Origin: Solirubrobacteraceae bacterium
Lineage (GTDB): Bacteria; Actinomycetota; Thermoleophilia; Solirubrobacterales; Solirubrobacteraceae
Direction: 5' to 3'
NCBI GenBank assembly: GCA_025451035.1
Contig: JANWLE010000089.1
Span: 1-35,323 of the forward strand
Length of the DNA stretch: 35,323 bases
Shown here: positions 17,056-26,814 of the stretch, piece by piece
How positions within the stretch are numbered: the stretch's first letter is position 1
How the letters are laid out: the number at the start of each line of letters is the position of its first letter
Position numbers and translations under genes: made by a program
The notes under the pieces: generated by a model
Seen by the model: the letters and a program-made list of their open reading frames with translations, nothing else
Database searches by the model: none
What the model was told of the DNA's origin: nothing

Positions 17056-19244
17056 TCGGGCGCCTGGAGCAGGCATCCTCGCGCACCCCCGTCTCGCCGC
17101 AGCTTGCCGTGCGAGTCGCGATCCTTGGCGGCTTCGCGCTCGTCATGTTCGGGATCATCTTCTTTCGCCTGTGGTACCTGCAGGTGCTCTCCGGCCCTCA
17201 GTACCTGCAACAGGCGAACGCCAACCGCGTGCGCGATTTGCCGATCCCGGCGCCGCGCGGGGAGATCCTGGGCCGGGAAGGCAAGCCGCTGGCAACCACG
17301 CGGATCACGAATGCCGTCCAGATCGAGCCGACAATGATGCCTGTGGTGCTCGACGAACAGGCGACCGCGTACCAGGCCGCTCTGGTCAAGGCGCAGACAC
17401 GCGTGGAAGAAGCGAAGCAGCAGCTCAAGGGCTTCCTCGCGCGACATCACCGCTCAAGCCGCTTTTTGAGTCGCTCGCAGCGCACCGAACTCCGTCACCT
17501 GCAGCGGATGGCTGGCGCCTCAGCGGAAACGCCGGTGCCGCCTCTGCCACGCTCGGCCGTTGGCGTGCGGTCGCTGTTCTCGCGGCTCGGCCGCGTGATC
17601 GGCTTGAGCCCGCGCACGATCGACGAACGCGTGGTGCAGGGCATCACGGCCACTCCGTACGCGAACGTTACGATCAAGACGGACGCAGGGTGGGGTGCGC
17701 TGACGGTGCTCGCCGAGCGCCAGAACGAATTCCCCGGTGTTGTCAACCAGCCCGTCGCGGTGCGTCAGTACACATATAAGAGCCTCGGCGCCCAGATACT
17801 CGGCTATGTCGGGCAGATCTCCCCGGTAGAGCTGAAGCTGCCCGGCTTCCGCGGCGTCAGTCAGGGGACGGTCGTGGGCAAGGGCGGCGTCGAGTACTAC
17901 TACGACCGCTACCTGCGTGGCCAGCCCGGGATTCAGAGGGTCCAGGTGAACGCCAGTGGCCAGCCTGTACCCGCGTCGCTACAGCCGACCCCGCCAAAGG
18001 CCGGCTACGACCTGAAACTGACGCTCGATATCGGCCTGCAGCGAGAGGGAGAAACGGCACTCCAGCAAGGCATGGAACTCGCCCACTCGCTCGGCAATCC
18101 CGGCAACGCCGGGGCGTTCGTCGCGCTTGACCCGCGCAACGGGCAGATCCTCGCGATGGGGTCATATCCCACGTTTGACCCCAACGAACTGGTCAAGCCG
18201 CTGACCCCCGGGGAGTACCACCGGCTGATCGGCTCCAGCGGAGCGGCCCCCGCGCCGCTCGAGGATCGAGCTGCGGAAGGCGCCTACCCGACCGGATCGA
18301 CATTCAAGCCGATCACCGCCATGGCAAGCCTCGAAGCCGGGACGATCTCTCCTTCGGAAACCCTCGGCGCGGGGCAGTGCATCGTCGTCGGCGCCGAGGA
18401 ATTCTGCAATGCCGGCAAGACCGACTATGGCGCTCTGCCGCTTGTGGAAGCGCTCAAGGTCTCATCCGACACCTACTTCTTCGAAGTCGGCAAGCGCGAC
18501 TACTACCACGGCAACGGCGAGGCGGTCCAGGAAGAGGCGCACCGCCTGGGCATCGGCACCGAAACGGGCGTCGACCTGCCGGCCGACCCGCAGGGCGTCG
18601 TCCCCGACAGCGCTTGGCGTGATCGGCAGAACAAGCTCGAGCGCGAATGCGAGCAGCGCAAGCACATCCCCTCGTGTGGCATCGTCGCGGAAATCGCGCC
18701 GTGGCGGGTGGGCGACAACATGCACCTTGCCGTCGGCCAGGGCGATCTGGTGACCTCGCCGTTGCAGATGGCGGTCGCCTACTCAACGCTCGCCAACGCC
18801 TACATGAACCACGGCGACGGCGTCGTCGTGACACCGCACCTCGGCATGGACATCGAGGAACCGCAAGGCGGTCTGGTACAAACCCTCAGCTTCCCGCCCA
18901 AGCGGCACGTGCAGCTCGACTACGAACACCTCAGCCAGGTCATGGAAGGCATCCACGACGCCACCTCGCAGCCGGGAGGGACCTCCCAGGATGTGTGGAC
19001 CGGCTGGAACCAGTCGGAACACCCGGTTTACGGTAAGACCGGCACCGCCGAACGCGTCGGCCAGGTCGAACAGGCGTGGTACATGTGCTACATCTACGAT
19101 CCACGGCGGCCGATCGTCTTCGCGGTCACTGTCGAGCAGGGCGGCTTCGGTGACCAGGCAGCCGCTCCCGTGGCGCGCTTGATGGCCTCCGAGTGGTTCC
19201 ACGAGCCAGAGAAGCTGGTCTCCGGGTCTAACCCCGATCACTAG
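17052..19244 (+). CDS. mrdA: Penicillin-binding protein 2, class B transpeptidase of the elongasome
   Basis: The 730-residue protein crosslinks peptidoglycan during elongation. A membrane helix (about 20-42) is followed by the pedestal domain starting with PIPAPRGEILGREGKPLA. The transpeptidase motifs are Ser416-TFK (PTGSTFKP), Ser471-Ser-Asp (SSDTYFFE) in the SxN position as usual for PBP2, and Lys662-Thr-Gly (YGKTGTAE). The head domain contains a 40-50 residue charged coiled insertion (VKAQTRVEEAKQQLKGFLAR and following) relative to shorter PBP2s. The ATG overlaps the mreD stop, implying coupling; rodA follows after 6 nt, matching the obligate RodA-PBP2 pair. Confidence 0.95.
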   Translation: MIGRLEQASSRTPVSPQLAVRVAILGGFALVMFGIIFFRLWYLQVLSGPQYLQQANANRVRDLPIPAPRGEILGREGKPLATTRITNAVQIEPTMMPVVLDEQATAYQAALVKAQTRVEEAKQQLKGFLARHHRSSRFLSRSQRTELRHLQRMAGASAETPVPPLPRSAVGVRSLFSRLGRVIGLSPRTIDERVVQGITATPYANVTIKTDAGWGALTVLAERQNEFPGVVNQPVAVRQYTYKSLGAQILGYVGQISPVELKLPGFRGVSQGTVVGKGGVEYYYDRYLRGQPGIQRVQVNASGQPVPASLQPTPPKAGYDLKLTLDIGLQREGETALQQGMELAHSLGNPGNAGAFVALDPRNGQILAMGSYPTFDPNELVKPLTPGEYHRLIGSSGAAPAPLEDRAAEGAYPTGSTFKPITAMASLEAGTISPSETLGAGQCIVVGAEEFCNAGKTDYGALPLVEALKVSSDTYFFEVGKRDYYHGNGEAVQEEAHRLGIGTETGVDLPADPQGVVPDSAWRDRQNKLERECEQRKHIPSCGIVAEIAPWRVGDNMHLAVGQGDLVTSPLQMAVAYSTLANAYMNHGDGVVVTPHLGMDIEEPQGGLVQTLSFPPKRHVQLDYEHLSQVMEGIHDATSQPGGTSQDVWTGWNQSEHPVYGKTGTAERVGQVEQAWYMCYIYDPRRPIVFAVTVEQGGFGDQAAAPVARLMASEWFHEPEKLVSGSNPDH

Positions 19245-19250
19245 ACCGAT

Positions 19251-20462
19251 ATGTCGCCGCTGAGCCCGATCCAGACACCCGAGCCGACGCCCGTCCAGCG
19301 CCCACAAGCAGTGCGCCTCCCGCTCGACCCGTTGCTCACGCTTGCGGTGCTCGGCCTCGGCGTCTTCTCGATCGTGACGCTGCGCGCTGCCACGCGCAAC
19401 CTGATCCCGTCAAACCCGCACTACTACGTCGACCATCAGGTCATCTACCTGATCGTCGGGCTGGTCTTCATGCTCGGGCTCTCGCGCGTGGACTACGCCC
19501 GGCTGCGTCGGCTGCGCAACCCGGTCTACGCCATCCTGCTCTTGAGCATCCTCGCGGTGATCGCGCTGGGTCACACCGCTCGCGGCTCGCAGCGCGCGAT
19601 CAACTTCCCCTTCTTCTCCTTCCAGGCGTCCGAGCTCGGCAAGGTCCTGATGATCCTGTTCCTCGCGGCGTTCGTGGTCGATCGCTCGCGGCGCCTGCGT
19701 GAACGCGACACGACGGTACGGGTCATGTTGCTGGCGATCGGGCCGGCGCTGCTGGTGATACTCGAGCCAGACCTCGGATCGGGCATGGTCTACTTGGTGA
19801 TCGCGTTCGTGTTGCTGCTGGTCGCGGGGGCTCCGTTCAAGCACCTCGGGGCGTTGATCGCGCTCGCGGTCGTATCTATAACGCTAGTGCTGAGCGTCGC
19901 GCCGGCCGCCGGGGTTCACCTGCTGAAGCCCTACCAGGTGGACCGTCTGACGGCCTTCCTGCACCCCTCCAACGACTCGCAAAAGGAAGGCTATCAGCAG
20001 CAGGAGTCGAAGATAGCTATCGGCTCGGGCCAGAAGACAGGTCGTGGAGTGAACGCCACCCAGACAACGCTCAAATTCGTGCCCGAGGGGCACACTGACT
20101 TCATTTTCGCCGCCGTCGGTGAGCAGTACGGCTTCGTCGGCGCGGCCCTGCTGCTCTCGCTGTATGCGCTGCTGATATGGCGCACGTTGCGCATCCTGAC
20201 CATGGCCAAGGACCTGTTCGGCTCACTCGTGGCCGGGGGCGTGGCCGCTATGGTCATGTTTCAAGTGTTCGTTAATGTAGGTATGGCTATTGGAATCATG
20301 CCGATCACAGGCGTAACCCTGCCACTCATGAGCTATGGCGGCTCGTCGGTCGTGACCACGCTGCTCGCCGTCGGCCTGCTGCAATCGATTTACGTTCAGG
20401 CGCGTGCCTCAGACGCATGGAAGGGACGCGTGCCGCTCACCCCCGACAGGGTCCGCTACTGA
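19251..20462 (+). CDS. rodA: Peptidoglycan glycosyltransferase RodA (SEDS family)
   Basis: The 403-residue protein has about ten transmembrane helices. SEDS markers are visible: SRVDYARLRRL, the FQASELGKVLMILFLA helix with the conserved E-x-x-K, LEPDLGSGMVYLVI, and the C-terminal GMAIGIMPITGVTLPLMSYGGSSV signature (the last block spans about residues 341-366). RodA polymerises lipid II and works in a complex with PBP2, encoded just upstream. ATG 19251 is 6 nt after the mrdA stop. FtsW is the paralogous alternative, but the linkage with mreBCD and PBP2 favours RodA. Confidence 0.94.
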   Translation: MSPLSPIQTPEPTPVQRPQAVRLPLDPLLTLAVLGLGVFSIVTLRAATRNLIPSNPHYYVDHQVIYLIVGLVFMLGLSRVDYARLRRLRNPVYAILLLSILAVIALGHTARGSQRAINFPFFSFQASELGKVLMILFLAAFVVDRSRRLRERDTTVRVMLLAIGPALLVILEPDLGSGMVYLVIAFVLLLVAGAPFKHLGALIALAVVSITLVLSVAPAAGVHLLKPYQVDRLTAFLHPSNDSQKEGYQQQESKIAIGSGQKTGRGVNATQTTLKFVPEGHTDFIFAAVGEQYGFVGAALLLSLYALLIWRTLRILTMAKDLFGSLVAGGVAAMVMFQVFVNVGMAIGIMPITGVTLPLMSYGGSSVVTTLLAVGLLQSIYVQARASDAWKGRVPLTPDRVRY

Positions 20463-20575
20463 CATGCAAGCCGGGTACATCACATCTGAGGCGATAGACC
20501 GCGCGCCGACCGCTACGGCCAGGCGCCCCTACGCACGGGACCCGGCTCCCTCCAACACCGAAAGACTGGATTACA

Positions 20576-22702
20576 TTGAAAAAGCAAGTACTCGTCAGCG
20601 TCGACCGTGCAGAGACACGCGTCGCGCTCCTGGAGGCAACCACTGCGCGTGGGGCCTCCCCAAGTCGTCAACGCAAGCGCGGCAGCGCAGGCACAGACTC
20701 CCGCGCTGGCTACCGCATCGCCGAGCTCTACATCGAGCGCCGTGGTTCGCGCTCGATCGTGGGCAACATCTACAAGGGCAAGGTCGACAATGTGCTGCCC
20801 GGCTTGGAGGCCGCGTTCGTCGACATAGGCCTCGAGAAGAACGGTTTCCTGCACGTCGATGAGATAGTCCTCCCCGGCGTGCAGGCCGCCAAACGCGGTC
20901 GCGGGGGAGGTCGCCAGATAGCCGAACTGCTCAAGCCGGGCCAGGAGATCGTCGTCCAGGTCGTCAAGGACCCGCTGAAGACCAAGGGCGCGCGCCTGTC
21001 GATGGAGCTGACGATCGCCGGGCGCTACATGGTCTACGCGCCCACCGGCGAAGGCGTCGGCGTCTCCCGCCGGCTGGAGGACCGCGAGCGCGAGCGCCTG
21101 CGCAGACAGACAGCGAAGCTCGACCTCGGTGGCGGCGGGGTGATCGTCCGCACCGCTGCGCACGGAGCTAAGCGTGAGGACTTCGAACGCGAGCTCATGT
21201 ACCTGCACAAGCTGCACGAGGTGCTGATGAAGCGTGTTGAGCAGACACCTGCCCCAGGAATGGTCTTCCAGGAAGCGGACCTGTCGGTGCGGGTCGTGCG
21301 CGACATCTTCTCCGAGCACTTCGAGCGGGCGATCGTCGACGACGAGGGCCAGCAGCACCGCCTGGTCTCGTTTTTCTTGCGTACCGCCCCTGAGCTTGCC
21401 GAGCGCGTCGAGCTGTGGTCCGAGCCGACCCAGCTGTTCGACGCCTACAAGGTCAACGAGGCGATCGAGGGAGTTCTCGCACGCCGCGTGGACTTGCCCT
21501 CCGGCGGCTATCTGATGATCGACTACGCCGAGGCGCTTACCGTCATCGACGTCAACTCGGGCTCGTTCATCGGCCGTGGCAAGGGCTCCGGACTCGAGGA
21601 CACGATCACCAAGACCAACCTGGAGGCTGCCGAGGAGGTCGTCAACCAGCTGCGGCTGCGGGACATCGGCGGCATCATCGTGATCGACTTCATCGACATG
21701 GCGCGGGCACGCAACCGCGACGCTGTCATGGGCACGCTGCGCAAGGCACTGGACGAAGACCGCACCAAGACGTTCACCGCCGAGATATCAAAGCTGGGAC
21801 TGGTCGAGATGACCCGCCAGAACGTGACCGAGGGGGTGCGCGAGATAATGAGCCGCCCGTGCCCCACGTGCGACGGTGAAGGGGTCGTCCGCTCGGAGGA
21901 GACGATCGCGATCGAATTCGAGCGCCGCCTGCGGGAAGTCGCCACCGAGCACCCTGAAGTAGAGGCGTACCTCGTCCAGATCAATCCGCGCGTGACCGAG
22001 CAGTTCACCGGGCACAGCTCGCGGATGCTGCACGCGCTAGAGGCGCAGACAGGAAAGTTCTTTCATTTCGAGGGCTCAGAAGGACTTGCGCTCGACCACT
22101 TCGCGGTGACATTCATGGGCAGCGACGAGGAAGTCAGGGAGCGCGCCCTGCCATTCCACGAGGGCGATGAGGTCCTGGTCGAGATCATCGAGCCGCACAT
22201 GTATGACGTCGACGCTGCGGTCGCCAAGATCGATGGCTACATCATCTCGATCGCTGGCGCCGCCGCACGTGTCGGTGAGAAGCGGATGGTGCGCGTCGAG
22301 CAGGTTGGGCGTACCGCCGCCAGCGCGCTACTGCTGGACGAGAACGGGGAGGTGATCCAACCCGCCCCGCACAAGGAGGGCACGTCCCCGTCCGTCGCCA
22401 AAGAGCGCCGCGGACGCTCCCAGCGCCGTCGCCGGCGCGTCCCAGCTGACACCGAGGACTCCCGCACACGGCGGGAGGCGGGACTCAGCGACTCGCCGAC
22501 CAGCAGCGACTCCGACCCCGAGGAGGACGCGCTAAAGAGCGTCGTCGCTGTCAACGACAGCGATCAGGTCGCCGACGACAACCACGCCGCGCCTCCACAG
22601 GACGAAGCTGGGGAGGATGACCTACAATCAAAGCCTGGGCGTCGTGGCCGCAGAGGTCGACGGCGCCGTTTCATTGCCAGGTCCCCCAGCTCTTCGGAGT
22701 AG
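20576..22702 (+). CDS. rng: Ribonuclease G/E family endoribonuclease
   Basis: The 708-residue enzyme processes rRNA and mRNA. TTG 20576 opens the family's first strand (MKKQVLVSVDRAETRVALLE). A basic low-complexity insert of about 24 residues precedes the conserved RIAELYIERRG and the S1-domain motif GNIYKGKVDNVLPGLEAAFV. The catalytic Asp pair is Asp325 (VIDVNSGSF) and Asp371 (IVIDFIDM), and the Zn-link is Cys429-Pro-Thr-Cys432. The C-terminus is acidic, then ends in an Arg-rich tail (GRRGRRGRRRR), probably for RNA or partner binding. Upstream sequence CTGGA is only a weak ribosome site. L21 and L27 genes follow, a common actinobacterial arrangement. Confidence 0.95.
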   Translation: MKKQVLVSVDRAETRVALLEATTARGASPSRQRKRGSAGTDSRAGYRIAELYIERRGSRSIVGNIYKGKVDNVLPGLEAAFVDIGLEKNGFLHVDEIVLPGVQAAKRGRGGGRQIAELLKPGQEIVVQVVKDPLKTKGARLSMELTIAGRYMVYAPTGEGVGVSRRLEDRERERLRRQTAKLDLGGGGVIVRTAAHGAKREDFERELMYLHKLHEVLMKRVEQTPAPGMVFQEADLSVRVVRDIFSEHFERAIVDDEGQQHRLVSFFLRTAPELAERVELWSEPTQLFDAYKVNEAIEGVLARRVDLPSGGYLMIDYAEALTVIDVNSGSFIGRGKGSGLEDTITKTNLEAAEEVVNQLRLRDIGGIIVIDFIDMARARNRDAVMGTLRKALDEDRTKTFTAEISKLGLVEMTRQNVTEGVREIMSRPCPTCDGEGVVRSEETIAIEFERRLREVATEHPEVEAYLVQINPRVTEQFTGHSSRMLHALEAQTGKFFHFEGSEGLALDHFAVTFMGSDEEVRERALPFHEGDEVLVEIIEPHMYDVDAAVAKIDGYIISIAGAAARVGEKRMVRVEQVGRTAASALLLDENGEVIQPAPHKEGTSPSVAKERRGRSQRRRRRVPADTEDSRTRREAGLSDSPTSSDSDPEEDALKSVVAVNDSDQVADDNHAAPPQDEAGEDDLQSKPGRRGRRGRRRRFIARSPSSSE

Positions 22703-22744
22703 GGCGCCGGGCGAGGCTCAAATTCCGCTTTAGGACAAATCAAC

Positions 22745-23206
22745 ATGTACGCGATCGTCAAGACCGGTGGCAAGCAGTACCGCGTGGAGCGCGGCCAGAC
22801 GCTGCTGGTCGAGCGGCTGGCCGCCAATGAGGGGGCGAGCGTCTCGCTGCAGCCCCTCCTGTACCGCTCGGACGAGACGGTGCTCGACGAGGCGGGCCTC
22901 AAGAAGGTGAAGGTGACCGCGAAGATCCTCGCGCACGAGCGCGGCAAGAAGCTGCGCGTCTTCAAGTTCAAGCCCAAGCGCGGCTATAAGCGGCGCACGG
23001 GACACCGTCAGGAGCTGACCCGTATCCAGGTGACCGACATTTCCATGGGCGCCGCCAAGACCGCGTCCAAGGCGGCCACCAAGCCAGCCGCCGCGGCTCC
23101 ACGTGCCAAGGACGAGCAGGCATCCGCTCAGGCCAAGCCTGCCGCTGCGAAGACGTCTGCCTCACGCGGCACGCAGAAGACCAAGGAGGCCGAGGATGGC
23201 TCATAA
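22745..23206 (+). CDS. rplU: 50S ribosomal protein L21, with C-terminal extension
   Basis: The first ~100 residues are canonical L21: [18 protein letters not shown], then [22 protein letters not shown] and [23 protein letters not shown] further ~50 residues rich in Ala, Lys and Ser extend to residue 153, longer than the usual ~103. It binds 23S rRNA domain VI. AGGA lies 11 nt before ATG 22745. Its stop lies inside the rpmA gene (11-nt overlap), coupling L21 and L27. Confidence 0.96.
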   Translation: MYAIVKTGGKQYRVERGQTLLVERLAANEGASVSLQPLLYRSDETVLDEAGLKKVKVTAKILAHERGKKLRVFKFKPKRGYKRRTGHRQELTRIQVTDISMGAAKTASKAATKPAAAAPRAKDEQASAQAKPAAAKTSASRGTQKTKEAEDGS

Positions 23207-23456
23207 GAAGGGGCTCGGGTCGAGCCGCAATGGCCGTGACTCAAACGCGCAGCGGCTCGGCGTCAAGACGTTCGCCGGCCAGGCCGTCACCGGCGGAGAG
23301 ATCATCGTGCGCCAGCGCGGGACACGCTTCAAGCCTGGTGCCGGCGTCGGCATCGGCAAGGACGACACGCTGTACGCGCGTGCCGCTGGGATCGTCCAGT
23401 TCAAGACCGGCCGCGCCGGGCGCATCGTCAGCGTGGTCGACGCCAGCGAGAGCTAG
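23196..23456 (+). CDS. rpmA: 50S ribosomal protein L27
   Basis: The 86-residue protein begins [20 protein letters not shown], the classic L27 N-terminus that reaches the peptidyl-transferase centre without a cleavable leader. [18 protein letters not shown] and a C-terminal VVDASES follow. ATG 23196 overlaps the end of rplU by 11 nt and has an AAGGAGG Shine-Dalgarno inside rplU (about 6-7 nt upstream). The gene normally adjoins obgE; here a reverse-strand SDR gene separates them. Confidence 0.97.
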   Translation: MAHKKGLGSSRNGRDSNAQRLGVKTFAGQAVTGGEIIVRQRGTRFKPGAGVGIGKDDTLYARAAGIVQFKTGRAGRIVSVVDASES

Positions 23457-23473
23457 CGCCCCGAGATCGCCGC

Positions 23474-24172
<699 letters not shown>

Positions 24173-24265
24173 CGTCACATACCTTTCTCGTGGGTTGGAT
24201 ACGGCCTTGCATCTACCCACATCCGGCGCTCATCCGCCACTCCGGGCTGTCACGATGGAGTGCTG

Positions 24266-25606
24266 ATGCTCTATGACCACGTCAGGATTCACGTGCAGGC
24301 AGGCCAGGGCGGCGACGGCTCGGCGAGCTTCCGCCGCGAAGCGCACGTGCCGCGCGGCGGCCCCGACGGCGGCGATGGAGGGCGCGGCGGTGACGTCCTA
24401 GTCAGCTGCGACGAGTCGCTGCGAGACCTGCAGAGCTTCCGCCGGCGCTCGCGCTACGCCGCCGGGCGTGGCGGGCACGGAGGCGGCTCTCAGCGCCACG
24501 GGGCGGACGGCGAGAACCTCGCGATCAAGGTTCCGCCTGGCACCCTCATCAGCGGCGAAGAGGAGGATCTCGAGGGCCGCCGCTACGAGCTGCTTGCTGA
24601 CGGTCAGTCGGTTGTCGTCGCTTGCGGCGGTTCCGGAGGCCGAGGCAACAAGCGTTTTGCCACCGCGACGCGCCAGGCGCCCCGGTTTGCCGAGCGGGGG
24701 CTGCCCGGCGAGCAGGGCTGGCTCGACTTGCGCCTGAAGCTGCTAGCTGACATCGGGCTGGTCGGGCTCCCGAACGCAGGCAAGTCCTCGCTGCTGGCGC
24801 GTCTGACCCGCGCCGCGCCGAAGGTCGCGAGTTACCCGTTCACCACGCTCGAGCCGATTCTCGGCGTGCTTGAAGGCGAGGAACGCCAGCTGGTGATAGC
24901 GGACATCCCGGGCCTGATCGAAGGCGCGAGCTCAGGGGCGGGCCTCGGGCACGAGTTCCTTGCGCACATCGAGCGCACGCGGCTGCTCGTCCATGTCGTG
25001 GACATAGCCCCAGAGTTGAGCGGTCCCGAACACGCGGACCCCGTGGACAACTACGAGATCATCGAGCGCGAACTGGCCGCCCACGATGAGCGGCTGTCGA
25101 GCCTGGACCGCGTGCTGGTGCTCAGCAAGGCCGATCTCCTGACGGCAGAGCAGGTTAGTTCCAGGGTGGGGGAATGGTCCAGTCGCCTCGGCGCAGACAT
25201 CCCCGTGCTGGCGACCTCCGCGGCGACCGGCGCGGGCGTCGCCGAGCTCGCACAGGAGCTGCTGCGGCGCGTCCCGGCCCATGCCGCGCAGGGCTCGGCA
25301 GGTCCCGACGAGGGCGCCCAGGCACGCGTGCAGGACCTCGTCGAGCACATGGTGTATCGACCCGTTGCGCACGAGGGCTTCACCGTCGAGCAGACGGCCC
25401 CGGGACGGTTCGCGGTCAGAGGCCGGGGGGTCGAGCGCCTGCTCGCCCGCTACGACATCGACAACGAGGACGCGATGTCCTACTTCGAGGGGCGGTTGCG
25501 GCGTATCGGCGTGCTCGGGGCGCTCGAAGCCAAGGGCTTTCAAACTGGCGATGAGATCGAAATAGCAGGCGTCGTGTTCGAGTTGGACCCGGGCGTCCCC
25601 TCTTAG
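24266..25606 (+). CDS. obgE: Obg GTPase, ribosome assembly factor
   Basis: The 446-residue protein has the glycine-rich Obg fold first (QAGQGGDGSASFRRE, PDGGDGGRGGDV). The G domain has G1 GLPNAGKSS (167-175) and G3 ADIPG (212-216), then a C-terminal OCT domain (about 355-430). It assists 50S maturation and stress responses. The frame is open back to 24161, but MLYDHVRIHVQAG at ATG 24266 is the family start, with a GGAG close upstream. It is the first gene of the obgE-proB-proA-nadD-rsfS run. Confidence 0.95.
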   Translation: MLYDHVRIHVQAGQGGDGSASFRREAHVPRGGPDGGDGGRGGDVLVSCDESLRDLQSFRRRSRYAAGRGGHGGGSQRHGADGENLAIKVPPGTLISGEEEDLEGRRYELLADGQSVVVACGGSGGRGNKRFATATRQAPRFAERGLPGEQGWLDLRLKLLADIGLVGLPNAGKSSLLARLTRAAPKVASYPFTTLEPILGVLEGEERQLVIADIPGLIEGASSGAGLGHEFLAHIERTRLLVHVVDIAPELSGPEHADPVDNYEIIERELAAHDERLSSLDRVLVLSKADLLTAEQVSSRVGEWSSRLGADIPVLATSAATGAGVAELAQELLRRVPAHAAQGSAGPDEGAQARVQDLVEHMVYRPVAHEGFTVEQTAPGRFAVRGRGVERLLARYDIDNEDAMSYFEGRLRRIGVLGALEAKGFQTGDEIEIAGVVFELDPGVPS

Positions 25607-25645
25607 CGAGCGCTGGCTCTCGCGTCACCGCGCAAGCCAAACATC

Positions 25646-25651
25646 TACGCT
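25646..25651 (+). promoter_or_regulatory. proB -10 box (TACGCT)
   Basis: TACGCT lies 10 nt before ATG 25662 and no Shine-Dalgarno is present, as in valS. Confidence 0.45.
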
Positions 25652-25661
25652 GCGTTGCCTA

Positions 25662-26759
25662 ATGAGAAGGGTCGTCATCAAGCTTGGCTCGAGCATCGTC
25701 GCGGATGACAGCGGCGAATTGCGCGAGGATGTGCTCGCCCGCATCTGTGACACGGTCGCCGCTCTGCACAGCGCTGGCGAGGACGTCGTGGTCGTCTCCA
25801 GCGGCGCTATCGCGAGGGGTATGCGCGTGATGGAGCTCGCCGCTCGCCCAAGCGCGATATCCGAGCTGCAGGCCGCGAGCGCCATCGGTCAGGGCAAGCT
25901 CTACCGCGTATATGACGAGCTGCTACGGGAGCGTGGCGTCACCAGCGCCCAGGTGCTGCTCACTTTTGGCGACCTGAGCGCCCGCACCCAATACCTCAAT
26001 GCCCGCCAGACGCTGTCCAAGCTGCTCGACTGGAAGGTCGTGGCGGTGATCAACGAGAACGATACGACCGCGACCGACGAGATCTCATTCGGCGACAACG
26101 ACTTTCTCGCCGCTCAGGTCGCGATCCTCCTCGCGGCCGATCTGCTGATCTTGCTCACCGACATCGACGGTCTGCACACCGCCGATCCGCGGGTCGATCC
26201 CTCCGCCAAGCTGATAACGCACGTCGGCGACATCGAGGAGCTGGACATGCTGCGGATCACCGATGGCACCTCTCCGCTGGGGTCGGGCGGTATGCGCTCG
26301 AAGGTCGTGGCCGCGGAGATGGCGGTCACCGCCGGCATACCGGCCGTGATCTGCAATGGCGTGCGCGCGGGCCCGCTCGAGGCCGTTCTCGTCGGCGAGC
26401 CGCATGGGACCAGCTTCCGGCCAGCCGCCAGCCCGCACTCATCGTTCAAGCTGTGGCTAAAGTACGCCAAGCCGACACATGGCAGGCTCGTGCTCGACGC
26501 CGGCGCGGCGAGAGCCGTGCAAGAACACGGCGGAAGCCTTTTGCCGGTGGGCATTCGTGACGTGCTCGGCGACTTCGACGCCGGGGATGCGGTCGAGATA
26601 TCCGAGCACGCCGACGGCCGACCGCTCGCGAAGGGAGTCTGTAACTACTCAGCCGAGGAGTTGCGCCGCGTAAAGGGACTGAAGTCGCAAGCCCTTCGCG
26701 AGATCCTGCCCCACGCGACCGACGAGGCTGTGCACCGCGACTACCTCGTGCTCGAGTAG
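25662..26759 (+). CDS. proB: Glutamate 5-kinase
   Basis: The 365-residue enzyme phosphorylates glutamate in the first step of proline synthesis. The amino-acid-kinase domain starts RRVVIKLGSSIVADD, and includes NENDTTATDEISFGDND and GSGGMRSKVVAAEMA. A C-terminal PUA domain (about 270-365) is present, as in the longer bacterial form. ATG 25662 follows a leaderless-type promoter. proA is 55 nt downstream with its own probable promoter. The reaction product is passed to ProA. Confidence 0.96.
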   Translation: MRRVVIKLGSSIVADDSGELREDVLARICDTVAALHSAGEDVVVVSSGAIARGMRVMELAARPSAISELQAASAIGQGKLYRVYDELLRERGVTSAQVLLTFGDLSARTQYLNARQTLSKLLDWKVVAVINENDTTATDEISFGDNDFLAAQVAILLAADLLILLTDIDGLHTADPRVDPSAKLITHVGDIEELDMLRITDGTSPLGSGGMRSKVVAAEMAVTAGIPAVICNGVRAGPLEAVLVGEPHGTSFRPAASPHSSFKLWLKYAKPTHGRLVLDAGAARAVQEHGGSLLPVGIRDVLGDFDAGDAVEISEHADGRPLAKGVCNYSAEELRRVKGLKSQALREILPHATDEAVHRDYLVLE

Positions 26760-26797
26760 GCCGTCACGCCCCGGCTGGTATGCGCTGCGAGCTGTCG

Positions 26798-26803
26798 TAC
26801 CCT
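26798..26803 (+). promoter_or_regulatory. proA -10 box (TACCCT)
   Basis: TACCCT lies 11 nt before ATG 26815 with no Shine-Dalgarno, suggesting an almost leaderless transcript separate from proB. Confidence 0.4.
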
Positions 26804-26814
26804 TTAGCTACAAG

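Noticed and set aside
20404-20862. Alternative plus frame between rodA and rng (MQAGYITSEAIDR...)
   Set aside because: It runs into the start of rng in another frame and loses normal codon use there; no ribosome site.
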